NCBI GenBank assembly: GCA_963377175.1
Contig: CAUJNA010000862.1
Coordinates: 7,501 to 71,500 of the forward strand
Origin: Effrenium voratum
Taxonomy: Eukaryota; Sar; Dinophyceae; Suessiales; Symbiodiniaceae
Direction: 5' to 3'
Length of the DNA: 64,000 nucleotides
The first letter of the stretch is position 1, and every line of letters begins with the position of its first letter. Position numbers and translations under genes: made by a program. Of the stretch, positions 31,533 through 44,300 are shown in pieces. The notes under the pieces are model-generated. The model made no database searches. It was not told the DNA's origin and was given only the letters and a program-made list of their open reading frames with translations.

Positions 31533-32240
31533 CAAGGAGTCATTGCAAGGAGTCATTGCAAGGAGTCATTGCAAGGAGTCATTGCAAGGAGTCATGGCAA
31601 GGAGTCATTGCAAGGAGTCATTGCAAGGAGTCATTGCAAGGAGTCATTGCAAGGAGTCATTGCAAGGAGTCATTGCAAGGAGTCATTGCAAGGAGTCATT
31701 GCAAGGAGTCCATGAGAGCCATTGCAAGTTGCAAGGAGCCAAGTGCATGGAGTCAAGTGCAAGTCGCAAGTGCACGGAGTTAAGTGCAAGTTGCAAGTGC
31801 AAGGAGCCAAGTGCAAGGAGCCAAGTGCATGGAGTCAAGTGCAAGTTGCAAGTGCATGGAGTCAAGTGCAAGTTGCAAGTGCAAGGAGTCAAGTGCAAGT
31901 TGCAAGTGCAAGGAGTCAAGTGCAAGTTGCAATCCTTGCCATGACTCCTTGCAATGACTCCTTGCAATGACTCCTTGCAATGACTCCTTGCAATGACTCC
32001 TTGCAATGACTCCTTGCAATGACTCCTTGCAATGACTCCTTGCAATGACTCCTTGCAATGACTCCTTGCAATGACTCCTTGCAATGACTCCTTGCAATGA
32101 CTCCTTGCAATGACTCCTTGCAATGACTCCTTGCAATGACTCCTTGCATGACTCCTTGCAACTCCTTGCAATGACTCCTTGCAATGACTCCTTGCAATGA
32201 CTCCTTGCAATGACTCCTTGCAATGACTCCTTGCAATGAC
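31533..32240. repeat. Large inverted array of a 13-bp repeat
   Basis: Left arm 31533-31711 has about 14 copies of CAAGGAGTCATTG. Right arm 31935-32240 has about 23 copies of the reverse complement. The spacer (31712-31934) is made of related units such as AAGTGCAAGTTGC and AAGTGCAAGGAGTC. A variant unit with CATGGC appears in both arms (about 31592 and 31936), which supports inverted duplication. The arms could form a stem well over 150 bp long. Confidence 0.9.
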
Positions 32241-32284
32241 TTTCATGATGATGATTCCTTGCAATGACACCTTGTAATGACTCT

Positions 32285-33505
32285 CATGAGAACAACTCAA
32301 GTGAACCCAGCGGAAGAACCCTTCGCCATGCTTTCGGGAAAAGTCATGAAGCATGCGATCAAGCGTCAAGCGCCTTGGCCTGAGCCAAAGAGAGGCAAAT
32401 CGCGCGCCAACAAGCGCCAGCAAGTACGAAGGCTCACGCGGTCAAGACTCTGTACATACGCCACGGCACCCTGACCATGAAGTCCAGGCCTCACAGGGAA
32501 AGGTGGGGAAGATCGGTCATGAACTTCTTGTCCTCGAAGGGCATCAGGCTGATCCACCTCTTGAAGAAGGACCGCATCCTTCCTGAGTGGAAGGGGAAGC
32601 TCTGCCCCACATGCAGGAAAGGTGTCTTGGGGAAGCTCGAGTACAGAAAGGACCGAAGCCAGTGGGTGCACCGCTGTGGGGCAAAGAAGTGCCAGGCTCG
32701 CATTCGCATCAAAGACTTCCACCCCATCTTCTACGCTGGCGCCGGGAACTCAACTACTTCTTTGTCCACACAAGCCGCCATCTTGTTCTGTGCAGTCGCT
32801 GGTGTACCTCGGAACGCTACCCACCTGGTCTTGGATGTCGACCGCAAGGCAGTGGAGAGGATCTACGCCAACGACGACATCGCCAGGGCCCGCTACGTCA
32901 GAAGAAAGAGAAGTCCATCACCTATGGTGGCACCCAGAAATGGAAGGACGTGGAGGCTGACGAGGTGGACTTGGGTAAGGGTGAAGATCCTGATGCAGTT
33001 CGGGCTGATCGGGTGGTGAGATGGGAGCAGTGGGGAGGGCTTGTGGAGAGGGACGCCCGAGCTCTTTGCGGCTGTTTAAGCTCAAGCCGCGCCATCAGGA
33101 AGCGGGAGTGGCTGCCGATCGGGCGGAAGTTCCTGTCGAACGAGCATGTGGTGCTCCACACGGATGGTGCCAAGGCGTACAAGGTGAAGCTGCCGAATGT
33201 GGCCCGTTGCAACGTCGTGCACCAGAAGAAAAAAGTCATCGTGCAAGGCAAGGTCAAGTGGGTCAAACCCACTATACGAAGATCTATGACGTGAAGACCC
33301 CGGACGGTGACAAAATCCGCGCGAAATCGGGCACGCAAATCGTGGATCGGTTTTGGGGCTTCTTGCGCAACCACTTGAAGAATGTCAACCGCGCCCCCGG
33401 GAGCGCCGTCCTGAGCCGGCGAATTCGATCGGCCCAATGGGCTTCCTGGCACAGTGTCAACCTGTGGAAGGCCACAGGCAATATGCTGCAGTCTTTGCAG
33501 CAGTA
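32285..33505 (+). pseudogene. IS1595/Merlin-like (ISXO2-type) transposase remnant
   Basis: The N-terminal part has a zinc-ribbon-like pattern (CPTC at about 32604, then C..C in HRCGAKKC). Downstream come ADEVD (about 32962), VRWEQW, LHTDGAKAY (about 33155) and IVDRFWGFLRNHLK (about 33340). Their order resembles the DDE domain of the ISXO2/IS1595 family, whose eukaryotic relatives are Merlin transposons. The signal switches among all three frames at about 32900, 33045, 33085 and 33270 and ends at a stop at 33504, so no intact protein can be made. I could not find terminal inverted repeats. The family assignment rests on motif order remembered from the family, not on a search. Confidence 0.5.
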
Positions 33506-33609
33506 GGCCCGAGACGCTTCTAGAAACTTCTGGAAAGTTTTGCAGCACGATGCTTCTGTGAAAAAGCTCAGAAATCTGTCTTCCATTCTTCAGAAACAAG
33601 TAAAGGAGT

Positions 33610-34560
33610 TGTTTTTTGTTTGATTTTTTTGAGCCTGTGCAGGTTTTAAGCGTCCAAGGCTACAAAACCTGCACAGGCGCAAAAAAATGCAAAAAATCCA
33701 AACCTGGAAGCCCCAAAACCTGCACAGGCTCAAAAAAATGCAAAAATGCAAAAATCCAGACCAATCAAGCCCTGACCTCTGACATTGCATCTGGGTTTTG
33801 CATTTTGTTTTCATTTTTTGAGCCTGTGCAGGTTTTCGAGCTTCCAGGTTTGTTGTTTTTTGCATTTTTTTGAGCCTGTCAAGGTTTTAAACATCCAAGG
33901 CTCCAAAACCTGCACAGGCTCAAAAAATGCAACAAAAATGAGCTTTCAGGTTTGGATTTTTTGCATTGTTTGAGCCTGTGCAGGTTTTAAGCACCCAAGG
34001 CTCCAAAACCTGCACAGGCTCAAAAAAATGCAAAAAAATCCAAACCTGGACGCCTCAAAACCTGCACAGGCTCAAAAAAATGCAAAGAATGCAAAAGTCC
34101 AGACCAATCAAGCCCTGACCTCTGACATTGCATCTGGGTCTTGCATTGTTTGCATTGTTTTGAGCCTGTGCAGGTTTTGGAGCTTCCAGGTTTGGAGTTT
34201 TTTGCATTTTTTTGAGCCTGTGCAGGTTTTAAACATCCAAGGCTCCAAAACCTGCACAGGCTCAAAAAAAGCAAAAATGCAAAAGTCCAGACCAATCAAG
34301 CCCTGACCTCTGACATTGCATCTGGGTTTTTGCATGTTTTGCATTTTTTTGAGCCTGTGCAGGTGTTAAACATCCAAGGCTCCAAAACCTGCACAGGCTC
34401 AAAAAAATGCAAAAACTGCAACAATCCAGACCAATCAAGCCCTGACCTCTGACATGGCATCTGGGTTTTGCATTGTTTGCATTGTTTTGAGCCTGTGCAA
34501 GTTTTGGAGCTTCCAGGTTTGGATTTGTTGCATTTGTTGAGCCTGTGCAGGTGTTGAGGC
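33610..34560. repeat. Cluster of palindromic hairpin repeats
   Basis: TTTTTGAGCCTGTGCAGG and its complement CCTGCACAGGCTCAAAAA recur about 15 times, mostly in facing pairs separated by 15-20 bases containing CCAAGGCT, giving stems of about 22 bp. Between some pairs is a second block, GACCAATCAAGCCCTGACC followed by TCTGACATTGCATCTGGG (near 33760, 34100, 34288 and 34427). It looks like a foldback element that multiplied in tandem. Confidence 0.85.
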
Positions 34561-34600
34561 TGAAACCATCAAAAACGTTAAAAAAAAGAGAGAAAAAAAA

Positions 34601-34606
<6 letters not shown>

Positions 34607-34668
<62 letters not shown>
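34607..34668 (+). repeat. Run of 62 A
   Basis: An uninterrupted A tract follows an A-rich lead at 34570-34606. It could be the poly(A) tail of a retrotransposed sequence or a microsatellite. The assembled length may be inexact. Confidence 0.9.
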
Positions 34669-34670
<2 letters not shown>

Positions 34671-36056
34671 GTTTTGCAGTTTCCAAAAAAAAACTGCAAA
34701 TAAAACACTGCAAATAACAGTGTTTTTAACACTGACAAAGTTGCATCTGAAAACGCCTTCCGTTTTCGTGTTTGTTGCTTTCTCGAATCCTGTTTTGCAT
34801 CAAGTATAGAAAGCACATCTGAGACAATATCAAACATTGCACAAAAACACCGTAAATTACAGTGTTTTCTGCAAGGCATCTGCAAACCAAGTGGACACTG
34901 AACATCTGCAAATAAATATATTTCATGCAAAAAGTAGAAAGGTAGGCCCTGGGGAGGGGGGGAGGGTGACCATATATATATATATATAATACATGTAGGT
35001 GAATATGTGCATAAGTATGAATCTGTACTTTGTTCCTTTTTTCAATGAGTGTGTTGACATCCTACATAGTGGTCAATACACATACATACATATATATATA
35101 TATATATGTGCTCGTGGTTGGTTCCTTGAATATATATATATATATATATATTTGTATATTTTTAATATATATCTGTATATATACATACACTCATAGATAT
35201 ACATGATATGAATGTTGTGTGTGTATGATGAAGGTTCGAACTGTCCGAAATGAGTATCACAATGTATTCAACGGGTGGATATAAACTATGTTGATTGAGA
35301 TGATGCTTTAATAGTCCCAATATGAACCCATTGACATTCAACATAAACTAAGAACGACTCAAATGCAGTCTTTCCACTGAATCAAACCAGCCCAAAACCC
35401 AAGGCATCAAAACTCGAGAACACACACAACCAAAAAATACAGTCAGTCTTTCCACTGGACCAAAACCAAGAAAAGTTTTCTGTGCCTGAATCTGTGTGTT
35501 TCAAGGATTTCTGCTTTTTCTTTCTCAAGCTTTTTGTTGCCCTGAAACTCCTGTGATCTTTGCTGTAGTTTACTATAATGTAAAGTCACAGCAAGACTTT
35601 ATGTTGTATCTAATGCACTGGAACTGCATAAAGCACTGCACCATAGTAGTCAAAAAGCATGAACAACTGCACTCCGCAGATCCCTGTTCTGTTGTGGAAA
35701 GGCCTAGTTGTGTACGCCAACATCCCTCATTTTTGCATCCAATTTTCAAACTGTTGCGAGTCATGACAAACGAAGAAGAAACCACAAACCCAAATTCGGG
35801 GTCACCCCCACGTCCGAAAGTTTGAGACACCCAAAGTTGACACAGGCAACTCCATGTTCTAAGGAGCAGGCTGAAAGTTTGGTCTCCCTCCGATGGGATT
35901 TTCCGACTGGGATTTAAACAAAAAAACAGAGAAGCTACCCCAAATGATCCCGAATAAACCTTAGTATGATTCCTAAAACTCATGTGAATTAACCCGAGTG
36001 TTTCCTCACTTTTCGGCGCCACGCGTCCATCTTCGGGCTCTTCGAAACAGCCACCC
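34669..36056. other. AT-rich non-coding region
   Basis: Includes a foldback (GTTTTGCAGTTT with AAACTGC, 34670-34700), the GGTAGGCCCTGGGG repeat at 34941-34995 (reverse match at 28283), and several TA runs between 34970 and 35180. No recognisable coding sequence. Confidence 0.5.
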
Positions 36057-36200
36057 GAGTCGCAATCAAAACCGATCGATACTAAAATCGTCTACCCAAA
36101 ACCATGTACAGGATCAAGAAGGCGGAATTCCGCAGCTATTTATGGTTGGGATCGTCCCTTACTAACCTTCATCTACCCGAATCGGTTTTGATTGTGGCTC
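36057..36200. mobile_element. Foldback element, family A, 144 bp
   Basis: Terminal inverted repeats GAGTCGCAATCAAAACCGAT (36057-36076) and ATCGGTTTTGATTGTGGCTC (36181-36200) match at 18 of 20 positions. ACCC flanks both ends. Related copies are at 45137-45253 and 19819-19944. It is non-coding, so it resembles a MITE. Confidence 0.7.
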
Positions 36201-36890
36201 ACCCCAGGTCTCGGGAGGCCCCTTCTTTCGCGCGCGAAGTGTGTCTCGAGTCTGCATCCCCGGCCAGGCTGACCCTTGGGAGGCTCCGAAGCTATGCAGA
36301 GAGAGGGGCCAGCAAAGCCCAGGGCTCCCTCGATTTCCCCTCAAAACACGGCCTTGAAGGGGCTCTGTCAAGCCATGTTTGGTCAGAACCATCCACTGCC
36401 AGGTTTTGAACATGGCCCCTGCATGAAGGGAAGCTCACCTTAAATGGGCAAATTGATGGAGCCAAACCCAGCGAAAAGGGAAACATAGGAACCCCTGCAA
36501 AATGGGCCGGTGCTCTGGGATTGGTTTGTTTAGGAACCTCCTTGAAACCCTGAGGAAAACCTCAAGCTCGGAGCAACCCCGAGCGCGAGTTGCACAGGGG
36601 TCAAAACGCAACGCCTGGGTCGGGTGAGATTTCAAGAGTTGAGAGCTGCGAAGCTCAACTAGTCCATTGGTGATGGGCCGGATTAACGAAACCCCCTTGT
36701 TGCTTGTCATCCTGTCGAAATGCAGAGGGAACTGAATCAGTTTTCGGGGGAAGACTTCGTCTCATCCCAGAGGTTGATTAATCCGGGGTTGACATGGAGG
36801 CTTAAGTGGGGCAGTCAAACTCACGTGGTCTTCAAAAGATTGTACCCGACCTCCAGAAAGATGTGGTTTGACGTGCCGAAAGTGGGCGGC
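36201..36890. other. No gene recognised; spacer after HSP70 copy A
   Basis: No domain on either strand. Being downstream of copy A on the minus strand, it may include that gene's 3' untranslated region. No AATAAA signal near 36890 stands out. Confidence 0.4.
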
Positions 36891-39800
36891 TTACTGTCCG
36901 TCAACATCGATGACGTCATCCTTGCCCTTGGCATCCTTGGCATCACCCGGAGGAGGGGAGCCGGCATCTCCATCAGGCGCATCACCGGGTGGAGGTGAGC
37001 TTGCACCTGCGTTGGCATAGGCCGCCTGGCCGACCTTCATGAGCTCCTCCTGCAGATCCTTGGTCATGGTCTTCAGCAGCTCCGTCTCTGGTTCTGCCTC
37101 CGCAACCTTGTCCTTCAAGGCCTGCAACTTTGGATCGATGCTGGCCTTCAGGTCTGCCGGCACCTTCTCACCCAGATCCTGCAGCTGCTTCTCTGTCTGG
37201 TACACCAAGCTCTCGGCGTTGTTCTTGGTCTCCACGGCCTCCTTTCGCTTCTCATCCTCGACTGCGTTGGCCTCGGCATCCTGCACCATCTTGTCCACAT
37301 CGGTCTTGTCCAAGGTGGAGGAGCCCGCAATGGTGATGGTCTGCTCCTTGCCAGTGCCCCGATCCTTTGCACCAACATTCAGGATGCCGTTGGCATCGAT
37401 GTCAAAGGTCACCTCAATCTGTGGCACGCCACGCGGCGCAGGGGGCACGCCGTCCAGGCGGAATGTGCCCAGAATCTTGTTGTCCTTGGCAAACTGACGC
37501 TCGCCTTGCAGCACCACAATCTCCACAGAGGGCTGGGAGTCCGTGGCAGTCGAAAACACCTGTCAGGCATCGTGCCACTTCCCAACAAACAACTCTCCCC
37601 CACTGACCTGGATCCCGTCATTTTAAACTCCGTGAAACTTCTGCAGTTTTGCCATGTCTTCTGGCCTCGGTCTTCTTGGTCGGGATGGTGGTGTTCCTGG
37701 CGATCAGCACGGTGGCCACACCGCCCAGGGTCTCCACACCCAATGACAGAGGCGTCACATCTAGCAGCACAATGTCCTTCACGTCTCCTGCCAACACACC
37801 AGCCTGCACGGCTGCTCCCACAGCCACAACTTCATCCGGGTTCACGCTCTGGTTGGGCGCCTTGCCACCCACCAGCTCCGAAGCCAAGCTCTGGATGGAT
37901 GGGATCCTGGTGGAGCCACCAACTAGCACAATCTCATCAATGTCCTTTGCCGTCAGCTTGGCATCCTTCATGGCACTCTCCACAGGCGTCCTGAATAGGG
38001 CTGCCAAGCTGCATACGGACACTGCTTCTGGTTTGCCTTTTCCACTGAAATGAGCAGCCTCCCTTGAAACCTTGAAAGGGTTTCTACACTACCAGGGGAT
38101 GATTTCTCCCACAGTGGAAAAGGCAGAGCAGGCAAGGCAACAAGGAAACCTTGCACTTCCACAAATCGCGTGTGGTAAACTGCTTCCCAAACTACTCCTA
38201 GCGGCGAGAAGCACAACCAAAAAGGGACTTCTCCCTATGTGTCGTCCAAAAGACACGGACCCGGTCGGCAAATGGAATCAAAAAAAACACCTGCGGCGGC
38301 CTGGTGTCCTGGTGGTGAATCATTTGACCCATACCCATGTGTTTGCCCCTTCTCTCAAACACAGCCCTTTCACATCTACCAGGCCTGCATCGCGCGATGA
38401 GCTTGCCGGCAAGCTGCTCGAACTTGGCACGAGACAGGCTCTCTTCGATGTGCTTGGGGCCTGTAGCATCAGCAGTGATGAAGGGAAGCGAGATCTTGGC
38501 CTGGCAGCAGCAAACGGATCGCCATATTTGCTATATTTCTCACTCTCTCCCTCCTTTTTGAGAGAGAGAGAGAGAGAGTCTCCCCTCTTTTGTCTCCTCA
38601 TTTCTCTTGCTTTGTCGATGCTTCTCTGTTTATCTCTTCCCCCCACCGTCTCTCCGCCTCCTGCACTCCTGAGAGCTCAATCTTGGCCTTCTCTGCTGCC
38701 TCCGTGAGACGCTGCAAGGCTTGCCTGTCCTTCAGGAGGTCGATGCCCTCACCACGATTCTCGTGGCATCTCTGACATGACATGGGCCAGCATGACTTAT
38801 GTCACGGTCTGCACCTGGCTTGCCTCTACAAGGTGGAAAATACGCATGAATATGACTTCTTCAACTGCCTGCCTCGGTCTTCTGAAACGCCTCTGCAAGC
38901 CAGTCGACGATGACCTTGTCGAAGTCATCGCCACCCAAGTGGGTGTCGCCGTTTGTGGCCAGAACCTCACAAACGCCGTCACCAACCTCCAGAACAGACA
39001 CGTCGAAGGTGCCGCCGCCAAGATCAAACACCAAGATCGTCTCATTGTCCTTCTTCTCCAAGCCATATGCCAGCGACGCTGCCGTGGGTTCGTTCACGAT
39101 TCGCAGCACGTCCAATCCCGCAATCTTTCCAGCATCCTTTGTGGCCTGCAGGACTCTCAAGTAACGCCAAGATACTGCCAAGGCTTCCTAACCTTGCTTC
39201 AAACAACTTTTAGCTTCAATTCTACACAGAGCTGCATGCAAACGGTGACATGAAGCTCGCCTGGCGCTGGGAGTCGTTGAAGTAGGCCGGGACTGTCACC
39301 ACCGCCTGCCAAAGAATGTGTGCGCAGCTCAAGCCAGCATCCAGCCAGCAAATATGCTTGTCTGTTACATTAGTACATCATGCTGAAGCTCAAAGTCATT
39401 GTCTCAGACTCCCTGCCTTGTTCACAGTGGCGCTAAGATACTTGCCAGCATCGGCGCTGAGCTTGCGCAACACCTGGGCCGAGACCTCCTCGGGCGCAAA
39501 CTTCTTGTTCATCACAGGGCAGTCGATCTTCACCTTCTGGCCCTCAAAATCCACCCTGTAAGACACCTCCTTCAGTTCTGAATCCACTTCACCGGGCTGG
39601 CGGCCAACAAAGCGCTTCACGGAGTAGAAGGTGTTCTCAGGGTTCACCACTGCCTGTGCAGGAGAAATCGTTTAAAGTTTTCGCTATGCTTCATGAGCTT
39701 GGAGAGACACGACATGACGTGGGAGTTGTTTTGTAGGGACCCTACAAATGGTTGTCCTACTTTGGATGCTCTTTACAACCATCCAACAAGTGTCCCTATT

Positions 39801-40706
39801 CTAAGATAAAGAAAGTTCGGGCAAATTGCACTGATCTCTCCACATGCGACGCTCCTGGCGCTTTGCGATTTGCCCCACCAGCAGCTCACCGCTCTTGGAG
39901 TAGGCCACCACACTCGGTGTGGTTCGGGCACCCTCTGCGTTGGGGATGACTGTAGGGGCGCCGGCCTGTCACATTCCCCGCAAGAAGCACAACAAATGTG
40001 CGTCAGGAAGAGCCAACATCCCTTGAGCCGCAGACCTCCATGGCAGCCACGGCAGAGTTGGTGGTTCCAAGGTCAATGCCCACGACTTTCTCGCCCGGCG
40101 CAACTTCCGCACGGGCAGCGACCTGCGCAATGGAGCGTTGCCTGACCACCCACCACCTGCGCCCTCCCAACATCGCCAATATGATTCCGAGACCTGCCTT
40201 GGATGCACGGAGCTTCCTGCGCGTGGAAGCAGCCACTGCCCCGGCGGCTGTGGCTGCTGCTGCACCCACGGTGAAGGCGCTGCTGCCTTAGCGGCGGACA
40301 TGTTCCACTCAGGACCCGTGCCGAAAATTTCAAGCGAGGCACCCATCTCGGCAGAGGCCTGCCAAATGCCAAGAATGCTTGACTACCTCTTACTTGTTTT
40401 GCGCTGCATATTGATACCACACTCAAATAACTTTACTGCAGGCCTTGCTGGCGGTGGATGCCATTTCTGCTGCGGCATAGCGATTCACCGAACCTGGCTG
40501 TCTCATATCACACAAAAGCATGTTCTCAGAAATTGCGCAACGTGCCTGGCGTGGCAACGAAAGCCAACCTCAGCACAGCAGATGCGGGCATGTTGAGACA
40601 ACCTGGCAGTTGTTTTGTGGGATGCAGAACCCCATTGCCCTGCTTTAGGAGCCAACCCTCCCAAGCCAGCGCAAGCTGCCGCAGCGCGAGCCTTCTTGGA
40701 GACCAT
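36891..40706 (-). CDS. hsp70: Plastid-type HSP70 (DnaK), tandem copy A
   Basis: ATP-dependent chaperone. Exons read in minus direction: 40644-40706 (start), 40198-40286, 40036-40122, 39855-39965, 39417-39653, 39261-39305, 38873-39145, 38658-38747, 38385-38500, 37666-37990, 36891-37559 (stop). The last nine encode 650 residues without interruption. All three HSP70 signatures are present: [28 protein letters not shown] and [14 protein letters not shown], then the linker [11 protein letters not shown] and the substrate-binding domain. The end is DVIDVDGQ with no KDEL, and [20 protein letters not shown] is close to cyanobacterial and chloroplast DnaK. The alanine-rich N-terminus ([32 protein letters not shown]) could be a targeting leader. 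Small exons near 40323-40358 and 40444-40493 probably join it, but the N-terminal junctions are uncertain. Intron 8 is 394 bases, far longer than in the other copies. Confidence 0.85.
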
Positions 40707-41358
40707 GGTTGCTGGCCTTGCATCGGCTTGGCAAAACCTGGTCAACCAAAACTTGACAACGCCGGCAACCTGTGCGAAAAAGGCAAGCTCAGAAGAAAAG
40801 GAAGGCCTAGCTTTGCCAGGGTCAACCAATGATGGAAAGAAGTGCAGCTGCTTGGGCGATGGCTTGTACGACAGGTGTAGGCCGCCAAAATCGCCAGCAT
40901 GCAAGCTCTCTCAGCCAAAAACAGCCAGCCACGATTGCACACCTGTCTGTGCTTTGGCAACGACAAGCCACCAACGACACAAGGCTGCCTTCTTTTCGAC
41001 TAACAGCAAATTGGGGTCTGTTAGGCTGCTCAGCCATGGTTCTGTATGCCGTTTCGGACCGTTGCCTGAAACATGAGAAACATTAGCGTCAATCCACAGC
41101 AGAGACTTTGAGAAAAAATGGACGCACGCAGTGTGCATCAAACCATGGTGCGCATTCGCGCCCACTTCTGCACCCAAGTCAGCTCCAGACTGGAAACGGC
41201 TCGTTGCAGCCGGGCTGCGACAAGCCGCCTCTCAATAATCAAGCTTGGATTAAACCAAAAACCGCTCGTCCGGCAAAAGGTCAAAAAGCGTTCTCAAGCT
41301 GACTACTGCTATAAACTGCTGCACCCACCGCCTTACGGAAAGGGACGAGGTCGATGCC
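40707..41358. other. Spacer between HSP70 copies A and B
   Basis: Lies upstream of copy A and downstream of copy B on the minus strand. Much of it (to about 41190) is homologous to the B-C spacer, so it belongs to the duplicated unit. No second gene, TATA box or obvious promoter motif was found. Confidence 0.5.
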
Positions 41359-44300
41359 TCACTGCCCATCCACATCGATGACGTCATCCTTGCCCTTGGC
41401 ATCCTTGGCATCACCCGGAGGAGGGGAGCCGGCATCTCCATCAGGCGCATCACCGGGTGGAGGTGAGCTTGCACCTGCGTTGGCATAGGCCGCCTGGCCG
41501 ACCTTCATGAGCTCCTCCTGCAGGTCCTTGGTCATGGTCTTCAGCAGCTCCGTCTCTGGTTCTGCCTCCGCAACCTTGTCCTTCAAGGCCTGCAACTTTG
41601 GATCGATGCTGGCTTTCAGGTCTGCCGGCACCTTCTCACCCAGATCCTGCAGCTGCTTCTCTGTCTGGTACACCAAGCTCTCGGCGTTGTTCTTGGTCTC
41701 CACGGCCTCCTTTCGCTTCTCATCCTCGACCGCGTTGGCCTCGGCATCCTGCACCATCTTGTCCACATCGGTCTTGTCCAAGGTGGAGGAGCCCGCAATG
41801 GTGATGGTCTGCTCCTTGCCAGTGCCCCGATCCTTTGCACCAACATTCAGGATGCCGTTGGCATCGATGTCAAAGGTCACCTCAATCTGTGGCACGCCAC
41901 GCGGCGCAGGGGGCACGCCGTCCAGGCGGAATGTGCCCAGAATCTTGTTGTCCTTGGCAAACTGACGCTCGCCTTGCAGCACCACAATCTCCACAGAGGG
42001 CTGGGAGTCCGTGGCAGTCGAAAACACCTGTCAGGCATCGTGCCACTTCCCAACAAACAACTCTCCCCCACTGACCTGGATCCCGTCATTTTAAACTCCG
42101 TGAAACTTCTGCAGTTTTGCCATGTCTTCTGGCCTCGGTCTTCTTGGTCGGGATGGTGGTGTTCCTGGCGATCAGCACGGTGGCCACACCGCCCAGGGTC
42201 TCCACACCCAACGACAGTGGCGTCACATCTAGCAGCACAATGTCCTTCACGTCTCCTGCCAACACACCAGCCTGCACGGCTGCTCCCACAGCCACAACTT
42301 CATCCGGGTTCACGCTCTGGTTGGGCGCCTTGCCACCCACCAGCTCCGAAGCCAAGCTCTGGATGGATGGGATCCTGGTGGAGCCGCCAACCAGCACAAT
42401 CTCATCGATGTCCTTTGCGGTCAGCTTGGCATCCTTCATGGCACTCTCCACAGGCGTCCTGGGGGGGCACAGAGTCACAATAGCATCAAGACAAACTCTG
42501 GAATACATAAGCAAGATGTTGTCTAGAGACCTCTCCGCCGCAGACCCACCCGGACTCCACGCGCCCACCAACACAACAAATAATGTGCAAAACCAACTCT
42601 GCAACGGACCAGGCCTGCATCGCGCGATGAGCTTGCCAGCAAGCTGCTCGAACTTGGCACGAGACAGGCTCTCTTCGATGTGCTTGGGGCCTGTAGCATC
42701 AGCCGTGATGAAGGGAAGCGAGATCTTGGCCTGGCAGCAGCAAACGGATCGCCATATTTGCTATATTTCTCACTCTCTCCCTCCTTTTTGAGAGAGAGAG
42801 AGAGAGTCTCCCCTCTTTTGTCTCCTCATTTCTCTTGCTTTGTCGATGCTTCTCTGTTTATCTCTTCCCACTGTCTCTCAGCCTCCTGCACTCCTGAGAG
42901 CTCAATCTTGGCCTTCTCTGCTGCCTCCGTGAGACGCTGCAAGGCTTGCCTGTCCTTCAGGAGGTCGATGCCCTCACCACGATTCTCGTGGCATCTCTGA
43001 CATGACATGGGCCAGCATGACTTATGTCACGGTCTGCACCTGGCTTGCCTCTACAAGGTGGAAAATACGCATGAATATTACTTCTTCAACTGCCTGCCTC
43101 AGTCTTCTGAAACGCCTCTGCAAGCCAGTCGACGATGACCTTGTCGAAGTCGTCGCCACCCAAGTGGGTGTCGCCGTTTGTGGCCAGAACCTCACAAACG
43201 CCGTCACCAACCTCCAGAACAGAGACGTCAAAGGTGCCGCCGCCAAGATCAAAAACCAAGATCGTCTCATTGTTCTTCTTCTCCAAGCCATATGCCAGCG
43301 ACGCTGCCGTGGGTTCGTTCACGATTCGCAGCACGTCCAATCCCGCAATCTTTCCAGCATCCTTTGTGGCCTGCAGGACTCTCAAGTAACGCCAAGATAC
43401 TGCCAAGGCTTCCTAACCTTGCTTCAAACAACTTTTAGCTTCAATTCTACACAGAGCTGCATGCAAACAGTGACATGAAGCTCGCCTGGCGCTGGGAGTC
43501 GTTGAAGTAGGCCGGGACTGTCACCACCGCCTGCCAAAGAATGTGTGCGCAGCTCAAGCCAGCATCCAGCCAGCAAATATGCTTGTCTGTTACATTAGTA
43601 CATCATGCTGAAGCTCAAAGTCATTGTCTCAGACTCCCTGCCTTGTTCACAGTGGCGCTAAGATACTTGCCAGCATCGGCGCTGAGCTTGCGCAACACCT
43701 GGGCCGAGACCTCCTCGGGCGCAAACTTCTTGTTCATCACAGGGCAGTCGATCTTCACCTTCTGGCCCTCAAAATCCACCCTGTAAGACACCTCCTTCAG
43801 TTCTGAATCCACTTCACCGGGCTGGCGGCCAACAAAGCGCTTCACGGAGTAGAAGGTGTTCTCAGGGTTCACCACTGCCTGTGCAGGAGAAATCGTTTAA
43901 AGTTTTCGCTATGCTTAATGAGCTTGGAGAGACACGACATGACGTGGGAGTTGTTTTGTAGGGACCCTACAAATGGTTGTCCTACTTTGGATGCTCTTTA
44001 CAACCATCCAACAAGTGTCCCTATTCTAAGATAAAGAAAGTTCGGGCAAATTGCACTGATCACTCCACATGCGACGCTCCTGGCGCTTTGCGATTTGCCC
44101 CACCAGCAGCTCACCGCTCTTAGAGTAGGCCACCACACTCGGTGTGGTTCGAGCACCCTCTGCGTTGGGGATGACTGTAGGGGCGCCGGCCTGTCACATT
44201 CCCCGCAAGAAGCACAACAAATGTGCGTCAGGAAGAGCCAACATCACTTAAGCTGCAGACCTCCATGGCAGCCACCGCAGAGTTGGTAGTTCCAAGGTCG

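Noticed and set aside
32285..33505. Bacterial contamination because of the IS-like transposase
   Set aside because: It lies between eukaryotic-type repeats, is decayed, and the window also has spliced genes and a copia element.
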